64,000 nt of DNA from Teichococcus oryzae. GTDB taxonomy: Bacteria > Pseudomonadota > Alphaproteobacteria > Acetobacterales > Acetobacteraceae. Each line of letters starts with the position of its first letter. The stretch's first letter is position 1. The stretch covers positions 221,651 to 285,650 of the forward strand of contig NZ_VUKA01000004.1 of NCBI RefSeq assembly GCF_008386565.1. Direction: 5' to 3'. Positions 29,395-40,278 of this stretch are shown here, piece by piece. Under the pieces are notes generated by a model, which saw only the letters and a list, made by a program, of their open reading frames with translations, was not told the DNA's origin and did no database searches. The position numbers were made by a program, and so were the translations under genes.

Positions 29395-30483
29395 GTGCTG
29401 CCTTTCATTCCCGCGGCCGCTCCGCCGGCTTCCGCCCTGCTCCACTGGTACGACCGCCACCGCCGCGCCCTGCCCTGGCGCGAAACGCTGCGCGACCCGT
29501 ACCGTATCTGGCTGTCCGAGGTCATGCTGCAACAGACCACGGTGGCCGCCGTCGCGCCGCGCTGGCGCCGCTTCCTGGACCGCTTCCCTTCCGTGCAGGC
29601 GCTGGCCGCCGCGCCGTGGGAGGACGTGGCCGCCGAATGGGCCGGTCTCGGCTATTACGCCCGGGCGCGCAACCTGCATGCCTGCGCCCGGGCGGTGGCG
29701 GCGCGCAACGGCTTTCCCGACACGGTGGAGGAATTGCGCGCCCTGCCCGGCATCGGCGCCTACACCGCCGCCGCCATCGCCGCCATCGCCTTCGACCGCC
29801 CGGTGGTGCCGCTGGACGGCAATGTGGAGCGCGTCACCAGCCGGGTCCACGCGGTCGAAGAAGCGCTGCCCGGCGCGCGTCCCCGCCTCGCCGCCCTGGC
29901 GCAGCACTGGATGGCGCAGCCCGAGGCCGCCGGGCGCCCGGCGGATTTCGTGCAGGCGCTGTTCGACCTGGGCGCCACGATCTGCACGCCGCGCAACCCG
30001 GCCTGCGCCCTTTGCCCATGGCAAGCGGAATGCGCCGGGCGCCGCGCCGGCATCGCCGACACCCTGCCGCGCAAGGCGCCAAAGCGGGCGCGGCCCACCC
30101 GGATGGGCGTGCATTTCCTGCTGCGCGACGCGCAGGGCCGCCTGCTGCTGCAACGCCGGCCGCCAAAGGGATTGCTGGGCGGCATGCCCGGCCTGCCCGG
30201 CACGCCCTGGCGCGCCGAAGGCTGGGACCACGCGGAAGCCCTGGCGCATGCCCCGGCCCCCGGCCTCGACTGGCACGCCCTGCCCGGGGAGGCACGGCAC
30301 GGCTTCACCCATTTCGAGCTGCGCATGACGCTGCTGGCCGCCACCCTGCCGCCGGGCATGGCAGCCGAGGGCGAATGGTGGGCGCCGGCGGAGGCCGCCC
30401 GCATCCTGCCCGGCGCCATGCTGCGGCTGCTGGCGCTTGCCGAGGCCGCCGGCGCCGTGGCAAGCCCGGCCGGAGGCGCCTGA
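29395..30483 (+). CDS. mutY: A/G-specific adenine DNA glycosylase MutY
   Basis: 362 residues from a GTG at 29395. Removes adenine mispaired with 8-oxoguanine. Helix-hairpin-helix LPGIGAYTAAAI at about 117-128; catalytic Glu42 in SEVMLQQTT and Asp141 in PLDGNVERV; iron-sulfur cluster ligands Cys197, Cys204, Cys207 and Cys213 (spacing 6-2-5); C-terminal NUDIX-like domain for 8-oxoG recognition (LLLQRRPPKGLLGGMPGLPG). A TTG at 29341 would extend it into the dciA gene. No good ribosome binding site is visible for either start. Overlaps bioY by one base (TGATG). Confidence 0.95.
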   Translation: MLPFIPAAAPPASALLHWYDRHRRALPWRETLRDPYRIWLSEVMLQQTTVAAVAPRWRRFLDRFPSVQALAAAPWEDVAAEWAGLGYYARARNLHACARAVAARNGFPDTVEELRALPGIGAYTAAAIAAIAFDRPVVPLDGNVERVTSRVHAVEEALPGARPRLAALAQHWMAQPEAAGRPADFVQALFDLGATICTPRNPACALCPWQAECAGRRAGIADTLPRKAPKRARPTRMGVHFLLRDAQGRLLLQRRPPKGLLGGMPGLPGTPWRAEGWDHAEALAHAPAPGLDWHALPGEARHGFTHFELRMTLLAATLPPGMAAEGEWWAPAEAARILPGAMLRLLALAEAAGAVASPAGGA

Positions 30484-31040
30484 TGGCGCACGACTCACGG
30501 AATGGGGACATACCTCGCATGACTCGGATCACCGCCCTTCGCGCCCATCCGGCGCTGGCCTTCGCCGGCCTGACGCTGCTGGGCTCGGCGGCGCTGGCCG
30601 CCTCGGCGCAGATCGCGCTGCCGATGTGGCCGGTGCCCGCCACCATGCAGACGCTGGTGGTGCTGCTGCTGGGCGCGCTGGGCGGCGCCCGCCTCGGCGT
30701 CGCCTCGGTGCTGGCTTATCTCGCTGAAGGGGCGCTGGGCCTGCCGGTGTTCGCCAATGGCGCCGCCGGCCCGATGGCGCTGATGGGGCCGACCGGCGGC
30801 TTCCTGCTGGGCTTCGTGGCGGCCGCCTGGCTGGCGGGCTTCGCGCGCGGCGGGCTGCTGCGCCAGGCCGGGGTGCTGACCGCGGCCCACCTGCTGCTGT
30901 TCGTCCCCGGCGTGCTGTGGCTGTCGCGCTTCACCGGGCTGGAAGGCGCGCTGATCGCCGGCTTCCTGCCCTTCATCCCCGGCACGCTGGTCAAGACCGG
31001 GCTGGCGCTGGCCGCGCTTCGCGCCCTGCGCCGCAACTGA
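30483..31040 (+). CDS. bioY: Biotin transporter BioY
   Basis: 185 residues, six hydrophobic segments. The S-component signatures are present: SAQIALPMWPVPATMQTL near the first helix, ARLGVASVLAYLAEGALGLPVFA, and GPTGGFLLGF. Imports biotin alone or with energy-coupling-factor partners. Start ATG 30483 has GGAGG at 6-nt spacing and overlaps the mutY stop; an internal ATG at 30519 lacks a good site. bioMN-like ECF genes are not adjacent. Confidence 0.93.
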   Translation: MAHDSRNGDIPRMTRITALRAHPALAFAGLTLLGSAALAASAQIALPMWPVPATMQTLVVLLLGALGGARLGVASVLAYLAEGALGLPVFANGAAGPMALMGPTGGFLLGFVAAAWLAGFARGGLLRQAGVLTAAHLLLFVPGVLWLSRFTGLEGALIAGFLPFIPGTLVKTGLALAALRALRRN

Positions 31041-31045
31041 TGACG

Positions 31046-31074
31046 GGCCAGGGAAGGCGCTGCCTTCCCTGGCC
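31046..31074. terminator. Strong hairpin between convergent bioY and the repeat-protein gene
   Basis: GGCCAGGGAAGGC (31046-31058) and GCCTTCCCTGGCC (31062-31074) form a perfect 13-bp stem with loop GCT, five bases after the bioY stop. No T-run on either side, so it may act as a Rho-assisted or bidirectional stop, or protect both 3' ends. Confidence 0.7.
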
Positions 31075-31094
31075 GGCCGGCCGGCGGTTGTGGA

Positions 31095-32141
31095 TCAGGC
31101 CAGCCAGTCGGAGATGGCGGTCTGCTCCTGGAAGCTGCCGTCGTCGCTCAGGGTGAAGCTGTACAGCGTCGCCCCGCTGCCATCCTCCAGCTTGGCATAG
31201 GCCATCCAGTCCTGGGCATTGGCCAGGTCGTAGTCGATGGTCAGCCGCAGGCCATCGCCCAGATCGGCCGAGCGGTGCGCGACCACGCCGCCGATCTCCT
31301 CGAGGACCTGCCAGTTCGCGGCATCGGTGTTCTCGAGATAGCTGCCGTCATCCTTGAACTGCGCGCCATAGGCCAGCGTGCCGTCGGCGAAGTAGATGCG
31401 CGCCTGCACGGCATAGGCTTCCGTGTTCGCGACATCGTACTGGATGCCGGCATGGACGCCGCTGTCCGTGTACATGCTGCGCGCCGCCACCTCGCCCGAG
31501 GTGTTGAACAGGCTCGACACCTTGCTCCAGCCCGCCATGTCATGCCCGTCGCGCAGCACCTGCAGCGTGGAGCCGTCATCCAGGAGCTGGCCCTGCACCA
31601 TCAGCGTGCCGGTGGCGTCATAGGTCCCGGAATACCAGGTCCAGGGCTGCGTGCCGTCCACGTCATAGGAGATCACCGAGCGCGAGCCATCGTCGAAGTT
31701 GGTGGCCTGCGAAACGATGTCGCCCGAGATGTTGTAGGTGAAGGCCTGCTTGGTCCAGTCCTTCGACGAATCCGCGTCGTAATAGGTGGTCAGCTTGCCG
31801 CCCGCGTCATAGGTGATGTCGGTGCGGTAGCGCGCGCCGGAAGCGTTGTAGGACGTCAGGAACTCCGACCAGTTCTGCGTGCCGGCGATGTCGTACTGGG
31901 ACACGCCGCGCCCGCCGTCATCATAGGTGGTGGCGCGGTTGAGCATCCGGCCGGACTGGTCGTAGTTCTCCACCACGCGCGCCCAGCTCTCGGCATTGGC
32001 GGCGTCGTAGAAGGTGACGGTGCGGCTGGCATCGTCGTTCAGAATGTCGCGGATGGAAAGGCGCCCCTGGGCATCATAGGTTAGGGTCTGGGCGGCCCAG
32101 TATTCCGTGCCGGCCTGGTCCACGATCACGCGTTTCGTCAT
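31095..32141 (-). CDS. Protein of about nine 38-residue YD/DDG repeats
   Basis: 348 residues composed almost entirely of a tandem repeat of about 38 residues. The consensus is roughly: Trp, six to seven variable residues, YDxxG, eight variable residues, YDDG, six variable residues, YD. At least seven copies are easy to align; the C-terminal two are shorter and end SDWLA. Each unit should form beta-hairpins, like YD/RHS repeats. No signal peptide, membrane segment or calcium-binding nonapeptides. Start ATG 32141 has GGGAG at 8-nt spacing. A paralogue lies upstream at 32463-33541. Similar repeats occur, as far as I recall, in large secreted proteins of Rhizobiales and Rhodospirillales; function unknown. 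Confidence 0.8.
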   Translation of the reverse strand: MTKRVIVDQAGTEYWAAQTLTYDAQGRLSIRDILNDDASRTVTFYDAANAESWARVVENYDQSGRMLNRATTYDDGGRGVSQYDIAGTQNWSEFLTSYNASGARYRTDITYDAGGKLTTYYDADSSKDWTKQAFTYNISGDIVSQATNFDDGSRSVISYDVDGTQPWTWYSGTYDATGTLMVQGQLLDDGSTLQVLRDGHDMAGWSKVSSLFNTSGEVAARSMYTDSGVHAGIQYDVANTEAYAVQARIYFADGTLAYGAQFKDDGSYLENTDAANWQVLEEIGGVVAHRSADLGDGLRLTIDYDLANAQDWMAYAKLEDGSGATLYSFTLSDDGSFQEQTAISDWLA

Positions 32142-32462
32142 CAAACGGCTCCCGCCCGCTTCTGCGGGCTTGAATGGCACGGCGGACGCGGCCCGGTGCC
32201 GCGCGCCGACGTCGGCAAACCCGAAGGTCTCAACCGTTACGCGATGCAGACCATGGTGAAAATCAAGCGTTAAGTAAAAACACTAAAGGTTGAGCTATAG
32301 TCACGATTATTCTACCGGAATTGGAGAAGCGAGCCATGGCCACGCTTCAGCCAGTAATACTACCGGTTGATCATTCGGGTGCCAAACCAATCATCGATGA
32401 CAATCGCGGGACATGCCGGGGGCGAGGCCCGCCGTCCGGCCCCGCCCCCTCCTCCTCCGTGA
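32142..32462. other. Low-G+C gap between the two repeat-protein genes
   Basis: Over 32241-32400 I count 73 G+C in 160 bases (about 46%), far below the surroundings. A plus-strand ATG at 32336 has GGAG at 9-nt spacing and opens a 63-codon frame (to 32527) whose first 23 codons have low-G+C usage (beginning MATLQPVILPVDHSG) before it runs antisense into the second repeat gene. This could be the 5' remnant of a lost gene. The segment should also hold the promoter of the downstream repeat gene; I could not define one. Confidence 0.5.
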
Positions 32463-33541
32463 TCAGGCGATCCAGTCGGCCGGCTGCGACGGGCTCAGCA
32501 GCACCTGCAACCCGCCATCATCGGTAAAGGCCGCGGCATAGAAATCGGCGCCCTTCGCGGCATCGCGCAGCGTGACCTGGGCGGACCAGTTTTCCGTCCG
32601 GGCGGTGTCGTAATCCACCAGCAGCGTCACGCCATTGCCAAGATCGGCGGAGCGCTCCGTCACGCAGCCGCAGGCATCGTGCCGCACCTGCCAGTCCAGC
32701 TGGCCGAGCTGCTCCCGCACCGTGCCATCGTCATTCACCACATAGCGCCAGGCCAGCTCGTCCCGCGCATCGGTGACGCGGCCCTGCGCCGCCCAGGGAT
32801 TGGGGGTCGGGAAGCCTTCCGGCGCGCCCCAGCCGGGGCGGTCGATGCCGGTAACCAGCCGGCCGCCTTCATCGAAGCTCAGCGTCGTGGTCTGCACACC
32901 GTCATCGCGGTAGGTGTCGTTAAAGGCGTAGCGCGACCAGGCGAGATGGTCGCCCGCATCGAAATGCTGGGTGAAGCTGTCCAGGCCGAAGCGGTTGTAG
33001 ATGAGGGTCACCTCTCCATCCGCATTGTAGTGGCGGCTGTCGGTGTTCCAGCCGCCATCGCTGTCGTCGCGGTAGCGCAGCACGTCCCGGGAGCCATCCT
33101 CCGCGACGAACTCCATCTTGTAGACGCCGTCCGCCGTGCCCTGCGTGGTGCGGGTGAAGGCCGTGCTGCCCGGCTGGTAATCGGTGGTGACGCTGCGGCC
33201 GTCATCATACTGCACGGATTTGCGCAGCAGCGCGCCGGAGGCATCGTAATCATGCCCGACCCGCGACCAGCTGGCGGTGTTGCCGGCATCCAGCACATAG
33301 GTTTCGCGCTGGCCGTCATCATAGCGCGTCTCGCCCCGCGTTTCGCGCCCCGCGGCATCATACCAGCGCACGGAAATATCGGCGTCCGACAGTTTGGCGG
33401 GGTCGTAAAGGCGGATTGCCAGCGTGCCGTCGTCATAGCGGACATCGCGCTGCCGCAGCAGGCCGTCATCGCCATGGATCAGGGTCTGGAACGCCCAGCT
33501 ATGGGCATCCCGGCGTCAAGGATGTAGCGCTGGCTGGTCAC
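32463..33541 (-). pseudogene. Second YD/DDG-repeat protein, broken by a single-base frameshift
   Basis: From 33371 downward, 302 residues of the same repeat family as the gene at 31095 are open (YDDGQRETYVLDAGNTASWSRV is one unit). The true start is probably the GTG at 33541 (GGAG upstream), beginning TSQRYILDAG; this frame then hits a stop. Restoring one T near plus-strand 33508 joins it to the downstream frame as DAGNAHSWAFQTLIHGDDG, a perfect repeat unit, and gives 359 residues, close to the 348 of its paralogue. Its C-terminus (ERSADLGNGVTLLVDYD) closely matches that of the paralogue. Either a recent pseudogene or a sequencing error. Confidence 0.8.
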
Positions 33542-33805
33542 CAAGGATTCTCCCGTCGCATGGCCGGGATGCCACCAGCGCCACATGCCCCCCTGGCTGC
33601 GTCACGCGGCTGGTGCCCGGCATGCCGCCGGGTGGGTGACGGCAAAAGGCCATTCTGTCAGGGGACCAAAAAGCGAGTTCCCGCCCTCGTGAATTCCCAT
33701 TGAAGCGGAAGAATATTTCGCTGGAAGCAATTCGCCCATAAGGCGCGATAGTTCCTTATTTTGCCACCTAGGCGGGACGAAATCGGCTAAAATCTCGCCT
33801 TTGGT

Positions 33806-34955
<1,150 letters not shown>

Positions 34956-34965
34956 GCGAGGGAAA

Positions 34966-36615
34966 TCAGGCGGCCTCGCCCACCCCATGCTGCTCGCGCA
35001 GGCTCAGGAAGCGCAGCGCCGGCCATTCCTCCTCCGACCGGCGCCGCCCCCAGTCGGAAGTGAAGAAGGCGACCGGCTCGTTGTCATGGTCCTCGGCCAT
35101 CTGGCTGGGCGCCGAGCGCAGGAAACGGTCCAGCGTTTCCCGGCCCTGCGGGCCGTCCTCCCGCGGCGCCACCCAGCGCATGGTGGACCAGGACGTGCCC
35201 TCGAAGGTGATGTGGACGCCGTATTCCGCCTGGATGCGGCTCGACAGCACGTCGAGCTGCAATTGCCCGACCACGCCCACCACGGGCTGGGAACCGTCCA
35301 GCGGGCGGAAAACCTGCACCACGCCCTCATCGGCCAGCTGGTCCAGCGCCTTGCGCAGCTTCTTGGCCAGCATCGGATCATCGAGCCGCACGCGGCGCAG
35401 GATCTCGGGCGCGAAGCTCGGCACGCCGCGGAAGTTCAGCTCCTCCCCGTCGGTCAGCGTGTCGCCGATGCGCAGCACGCCATGGTTGGCGATGCCGACC
35501 ACGTCGCCCGGCCAGGCTTCCTCGGCCACCTGGCGCTCCTTGGCGAAGAAGAACAGCGGCGCGTTGACCGGAATCGACTTGCCGGTGCGCACCTGCTTCA
35601 GCCGCGCGCCTTTCCGCAGCCGCCCCGAGCAGACGCGGAGAAAGGCCACGCGGTCGCGGTGGTTCAAGTCGGTATTGGCCTGGATCTTGAAGACGAATCC
35701 GGTGAGCTTCTCCTCCTCCGGCTCCACCACCCGCGCATCGGCGGCACGCGCCGAGGGCGGCGGCGCATAGGCGGCCAGCCCGTCCAGCAGGTGCCTCACC
35801 CCGAAGCCGCGCAGCGCGGAGCCGAAATACACCGGCGTCAGATGGCCTTCGCGGAAGGAGGCCAGCTCGAACTCCGGATACACCGAGGCCAGCTCGATCC
35901 CTTCGCGCAGCACGTCGCCCTGGCCATGCGGCAGCAGCGTGTCGATGCGCGCATCGTCCGGGCCGGACACCTTCTCGTCCTGTTCCCCCCCTTCGCGCAG
36001 CAGCCGCAGCGTCTCATGGGCGCGGTCATACACGCCCGCGAACTGCCGGCCGGAGCCGATCGGCCAGGTGGCCGGCGTCACGTCGAGGGCGAGGGTCTTC
36101 TCGATCTCGTCGAGCAGCTCCAGCGGCTCCCGCGCCTCGCGGTCCATCTTGTTGATGAAGGTGACGATGGGGATGTCGCGCAGTCGGCAGACCTCGAACA
36201 GCTTGCGGGTCTGCGCCTCGATGCCCTTGGCGGCGTCGATCACCATCACCGCCGCGTCCACGGCGGACAGCGTCCGATAGGTGTCCTCCGAGAAATCCTC
36301 ATGGCCCGGCGTGTCGAGCAGGTTGAAGATCTGCCCGGCATATTCGAAGGTCATGACCGAGGTCGCGACGGAAATGCCGCGGTCCTGCTCGATCTTCATC
36401 CAATCCGAGCGCGTGCGGCGCCGCTCGCCCTTGGCGCGCACGGCGCCGGCGATCTGGATGGCGCCGCCCAGCAGCAGCAATTGCTCCGTCAGCGTCGTCT
36501 TGCCGGCATCGGGGTGGGCGATGATGGCGAAGGTGCGCCGGCGCCCCGCCTCGGCCGCGGTTTCGCTCAGGGGCGGCTGGTTGTGGCCCAAGGCGGGGGC
36601 ATCAAGGTTCTGCAA
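34966..36615 (-). CDS. prfC: Peptide chain release factor 3
   Basis: 549 residues, translational GTPase that recycles RF1/RF2. P-loop AHPDAGKT at 33-40, DTPGHEDF near 100, NKMDREAREP near 155, then the EF-Tu-like domain and the RF3-specific C-terminal domain (VGQLQLDVLSSRIQAEYG). Start is the TTG at 36615 with GGAG at 9-nt spacing; the frame is open further upstream but that part is a shadow of the MFS gene. Upstream of ccrM with a 71-bp gap. Confidence 0.95.
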   Translation of the reverse strand: MQNLDAPALGHNQPPLSETAAEAGRRRTFAIIAHPDAGKTTLTEQLLLLGGAIQIAGAVRAKGERRRTRSDWMKIEQDRGISVATSVMTFEYAGQIFNLLDTPGHEDFSEDTYRTLSAVDAAVMVIDAAKGIEAQTRKLFEVCRLRDIPIVTFINKMDREAREPLELLDEIEKTLALDVTPATWPIGSGRQFAGVYDRAHETLRLLREGGEQDEKVSGPDDARIDTLLPHGQGDVLREGIELASVYPEFELASFREGHLTPVYFGSALRGFGVRHLLDGLAAYAPPPSARAADARVVEPEEEKLTGFVFKIQANTDLNHRDRVAFLRVCSGRLRKGARLKQVRTGKSIPVNAPLFFFAKERQVAEEAWPGDVVGIANHGVLRIGDTLTDGEELNFRGVPSFAPEILRRVRLDDPMLAKKLRKALDQLADEGVVQVFRPLDGSQPVVGVVGQLQLDVLSSRIQAEYGVHITFEGTSWSTMRWVAPREDGPQGRETLDRFLRSAPSQMAEDHDNEPVAFFTSDWGRRRSEEEWPALRFLSLREQHGVGEAA

Positions 36616-36707
36616 GGGCTCACACTCCGGGGGCGCTGTCTCTGGGGGCGGCGGGGATATAGCGCGGACGCGCCGGGGTTTCGACCCTGCGGCGCGGGCG
36701 GCCGCCA

Positions 36708-37964
36708 TCAGGCCGGCTGGGCGGTGCTTTCCTCCCCTTCGGCGCCTTGCCGCCCGTGCCCGCCAAGGCCGAGGGACAGCAGAAGCGCGCCCCCGACCGG
36801 CAGGGCCAGCGCCAGGAATGCCGCGTGCCACCCCACCCAGGCGACCAGCGTGCCGCCCACCACGTGCGAAAGCTGCCCGCCCAGCCCCTGCACCGAATAC
36901 ACCGCGCCCAGCGCCGTCTGGGTCCGGCCGCTGCCCCAGGAGGCATCGGCCACCACCACCGGCACCGCCACCCCGATCAGGCCGGAAGCGATGCCGTCCA
37001 GCACCTGCACCGGCACCAGCCAGAGCGGGTCGGTGATCCAGGCCGCCAGCAGCGCCCGCGCGCCCAGCGCGGCGCAGGCCACCAGCATCAGCGGCCGCCC
37101 GCCATGCTTCTCCGCCCAGGCGCCGCCCCACAGCGCCACCGGGATCATGGTCAGCTGTGCCGCCATGACATAGCCGGCGGTCCAGGCCGTGGCGCTGCCG
37201 CCCGCCGCCGCCACACGCTGCCCGACCAGCGACAGCATCGCCCCGTTGCCCAGCGAGAACAGCGCCAGCACCACCGCCAGAGTGAGCAGGCGGCGGTCGG
37301 TCAGCACGGCCTTCAGGGGGGAAACCTGATCCTCGCTGCCCTCCTGCTTTTCCCCGGCCTTGCCCGTCTCCGCTTCGTCATCCGCGTCTTCCTCGCCGCT
37401 GGCGCGCGCCGCGCTCCAGGCCTTCCCGGGCGCGACCGCGACCGCCACGATCGCGCCCAGCGCCATGGCGGCCATCACGAACAGCGCGATGTCCGGCCCG
37501 ATCAGCGTTGCGCCGCCCACGATCATCAGCGCCGAGAACAGGATGCCGGCATGGTTGAAGGCCTCGTTGCGGCCATGCTGGCGCGGGAAGTCCTTCTTGC
37601 CGACGATGCCCAGGGTGAAGGCGGTGACCGCCGGCAGCACCAGGATGCCGCCGATCGTCGCCATGCCATGCGCCGCCAGCACGCCGAGGAAGCCATGCGC
37701 CACCAGCAGCAGCATCGTGCCCGCCAGGATGGCGCCGCAGGCCAGCGCCAGCAGCAGGCGCGGCAGCTTCAGCCTGTCCACCAGCGCGCCCGCCGGGCCG
37801 CTGAGCGCGAGCCCGCCGAGGCCAACCAGCGTGTTGAGCCAGCCGATCGATTCCGGCCCCCAGCTTCGCGTCTGCGCCAGCCAGGTCGCCAGGAAGGGCC
37901 CCAGCCCGCCCTGGATGTTGCCGGTGAAAAAGGTGATGAGAACCAGGTGGCGGCGGGGTGACAC
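36708..37964 (-). CDS. MFS transporter
   Basis: About 418 residues, 11-12 membrane segments. Early motif AGALVDRLKLPR fits the loop 2-3 signature; a long acidic cytoplasmic loop (GEEDADDEAETGKAGEKQEG) separates the halves; WGGAWAEKHGGRP is the equivalent loop in the second half. Substrate not predictable; drug or metabolite efflux is possible. I start at the GTG at 37964 because the open frame beyond it is shadow sequence; the ribosome binding site is poor. Downstream of it lies prfC. Confidence 0.85.
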   Translation of the reverse strand: MSPRRHLVLITFFTGNIQGGLGPFLATWLAQTRSWGPESIGWLNTLVGLGGLALSGPAGALVDRLKLPRLLLALACGAILAGTMLLLVAHGFLGVLAAHGMATIGGILVLPAVTAFTLGIVGKKDFPRQHGRNEAFNHAGILFSALMIVGGATLIGPDIALFVMAAMALGAIVAVAVAPGKAWSAARASGEEDADDEAETGKAGEKQEGSEDQVSPLKAVLTDRRLLTLAVVLALFSLGNGAMLSLVGQRVAAAGGSATAWTAGYVMAAQLTMIPVALWGGAWAEKHGGRPLMLVACAALGARALLAAWITDPLWLVPVQVLDGIASGLIGVAVPVVVADASWGSGRTQTALGAVYSVQGLGGQLSHVVGGTLVAWVGWHAAFLALALPVGGALLLSLGLGGHGRQGAEGEESTAQPA

Positions 37965-38112
37965 GAGACTCGAAAACCTCTCCAGGGGCCGGCCGGTGAT
38001 GGCTGGCCGTCCCCCGTGTAACGCGCATGTCACGGCAAAGGCTGCGCCTCGGCTTGCATCCTGGCGTCGGGAAGCGCGGAACGGCCCCTTGCCGTGGGCC
38101 GGGGGCGGTGCC

Positions 38113-38703
38113 TCAGCCGGCGCTCCCGCCGAACACGCCGAAATCGAATTCCGCCTGGTGGGTGGCGAAGGGGTCCTCGGCGCGGCGGGCATCGTCCCGG
38201 TTCAGGCCGATGGCATCGAGCTGCGCGCCGGAGATCGGCACGAACTCCACCCCCGCTTCGCGCATCATCTCGATCGCCAGCAGGCCCACCTTGTCCCAGT
38301 AGCTTTCCGTCCCCGCGCGCGGCGCCGCTGCCACCACGCGCCGCACGCCGGACTGGATCAGCAGCGTGGCGCACACATTGCACACCGGCTTGCCCACCAC
38401 ATAAACGTCGCAATGCCGCGCATCCCGCCCGGCATGCAGCAGCGCGTTCTGCTCGGCATGCAGGATCATCTCCAGCTTGCGCGCCTTGTTCTCCAGCCGC
38501 TCCGCGCTGTCCTCCACATTGGAGGGGAAGCCGTTGAAGCCGGTGGCGACGATCCGCGCATAGGCCTGGTTCACCAGCACCGCCCCCACCTTGGCCCGCG
38601 GGTCCTTCGACCACTGCGCGATGTGGTGCGCGAGGCCGATATAGCGGCCATCCCATTTGGCCTGCTTGTCGGGGCGGTTCTCGAAGGTGTTGGGGTTGGT
38701 CAT
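38113..38703 (-). CDS. Deoxycytidylate/cytidine deaminase-family protein
   Basis: 196 residues. Zinc site: His82 and catalytic Glu84 in LHAEQNAL, Cys108 and Cys111 in KPVCNVCATL. SKDPRAKVGAVLV and TGFNGFP match dCMP deaminases, which supply dUMP for thymidylate synthesis. The C-terminal 60 residues (FATHQAEFDFGVFG) are an extension beyond the minimal domain. The cysteine motif is PVCNVC rather than PCxxC; the spacing of the two ligands is kept. The exact substrate is not proven. Confidence 0.87.
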   Translation of the reverse strand: MTNPNTFENRPDKQAKWDGRYIGLAHHIAQWSKDPRAKVGAVLVNQAYARIVATGFNGFPSNVEDSAERLENKARKLEMILHAEQNALLHAGRDARHCDVYVVGKPVCNVCATLLIQSGVRRVVAAAPRAGTESYWDKVGLLAIEMMREAGVEFVPISGAQLDAIGLNRDDARRAEDPFATHQAEFDFGVFGGSAG

Positions 38704-38780
38704 GGGGTTGATTCTACGTCGAATCCACCCTCGGGAGGCAAGCCGGATGAGGCCTGCCGCGGCCCGTTGCCCGCCGCCGG

Positions 38781-39569
<789 letters not shown>

Positions 39570-39585
39570 CCGTGAATGGCTCCGG

Positions 39586-40266
39586 TCAATAGCGCAGATA
39601 GGAGAAGCGGCGTTCCAGCACGCCGCCGATCTGCGCGATGGTGAAGTTGATGACGAGGTACAGCACCGTGGCCAGCAGGTAGAAATCGACGATCAGGTAG
39701 TTCCGCGCCATGATCTGCTGCGAAGCCAGCAACAGCTCCACCACCCCGATCACGGACAGCAGCGTGGTGCCCTTGACGATCTCAAGGCAGGTGTTGACCC
39801 AGGGCGGCAGCATCCGCCGCACCGCCTGCGGCAGGATCACGTAGCGCAGCCGCTGCGCGAAGCGCAGCCCGATCGCCTTGCCCGCCTCCATCTGCCCCTG
39901 TGGCACGGACTGCACGGCGCCACGCAGCGTCTCGGCGATATGCGCCGTGGCGAAGCCCGACAACGCGATCACGCCCGCCCAGAAGGCCGGCACGTTGATG
40001 CCGAACAGCGCCAGCCCGTAATAGGTGAACAGGATCAGCACCAGCACGGGAATGCCGCGCATCACGTCCACATAAAGGCGGATGACGAGGCGCAGCCACC
40101 ACCACCCATAGGTCAGCGCCACGCCGAACAGGATGCCGAGGATGGTGGCGAAGACGATGGTCAGCCCGGAGGACGCCATGGTGACGCCCACCCCGCTCAG
40201 GATCGACCAGCGCGACTGCCACGCCTCGAAGCCGAAGGCGCCCGGAGTCATGGAGAAATCCAGCAT
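39586..40266 (-). CDS. Polar amino-acid ABC transporter permease
   Basis: 226 residues, five membrane segments with the HisMQ-type EAA loop AIGLRFAQRLRYVILPQAVRRMLPPW near 140-165, where it contacts the ATPase. The N-terminal WQSRWSILSGVGVT precedes the first helix. Twelve bases downstream of the partner permease, so it is probably one half of a heterodimer. Confidence 0.92.
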   Translation of the reverse strand: MLDFSMTPGAFGFEAWQSRWSILSGVGVTMASSGLTIVFATILGILFGVALTYGWWWLRLVIRLYVDVMRGIPVLVLILFTYYGLALFGINVPAFWAGVIALSGFATAHIAETLRGAVQSVPQGQMEAGKAIGLRFAQRLRYVILPQAVRRMLPPWVNTCLEIVKGTTLLSVIGVVELLLASQQIMARNYLIVDFYLLATVLYLVINFTIAQIGGVLERRFSYLRY

Positions 40267-40278
40267 GATCCAGGCCCT

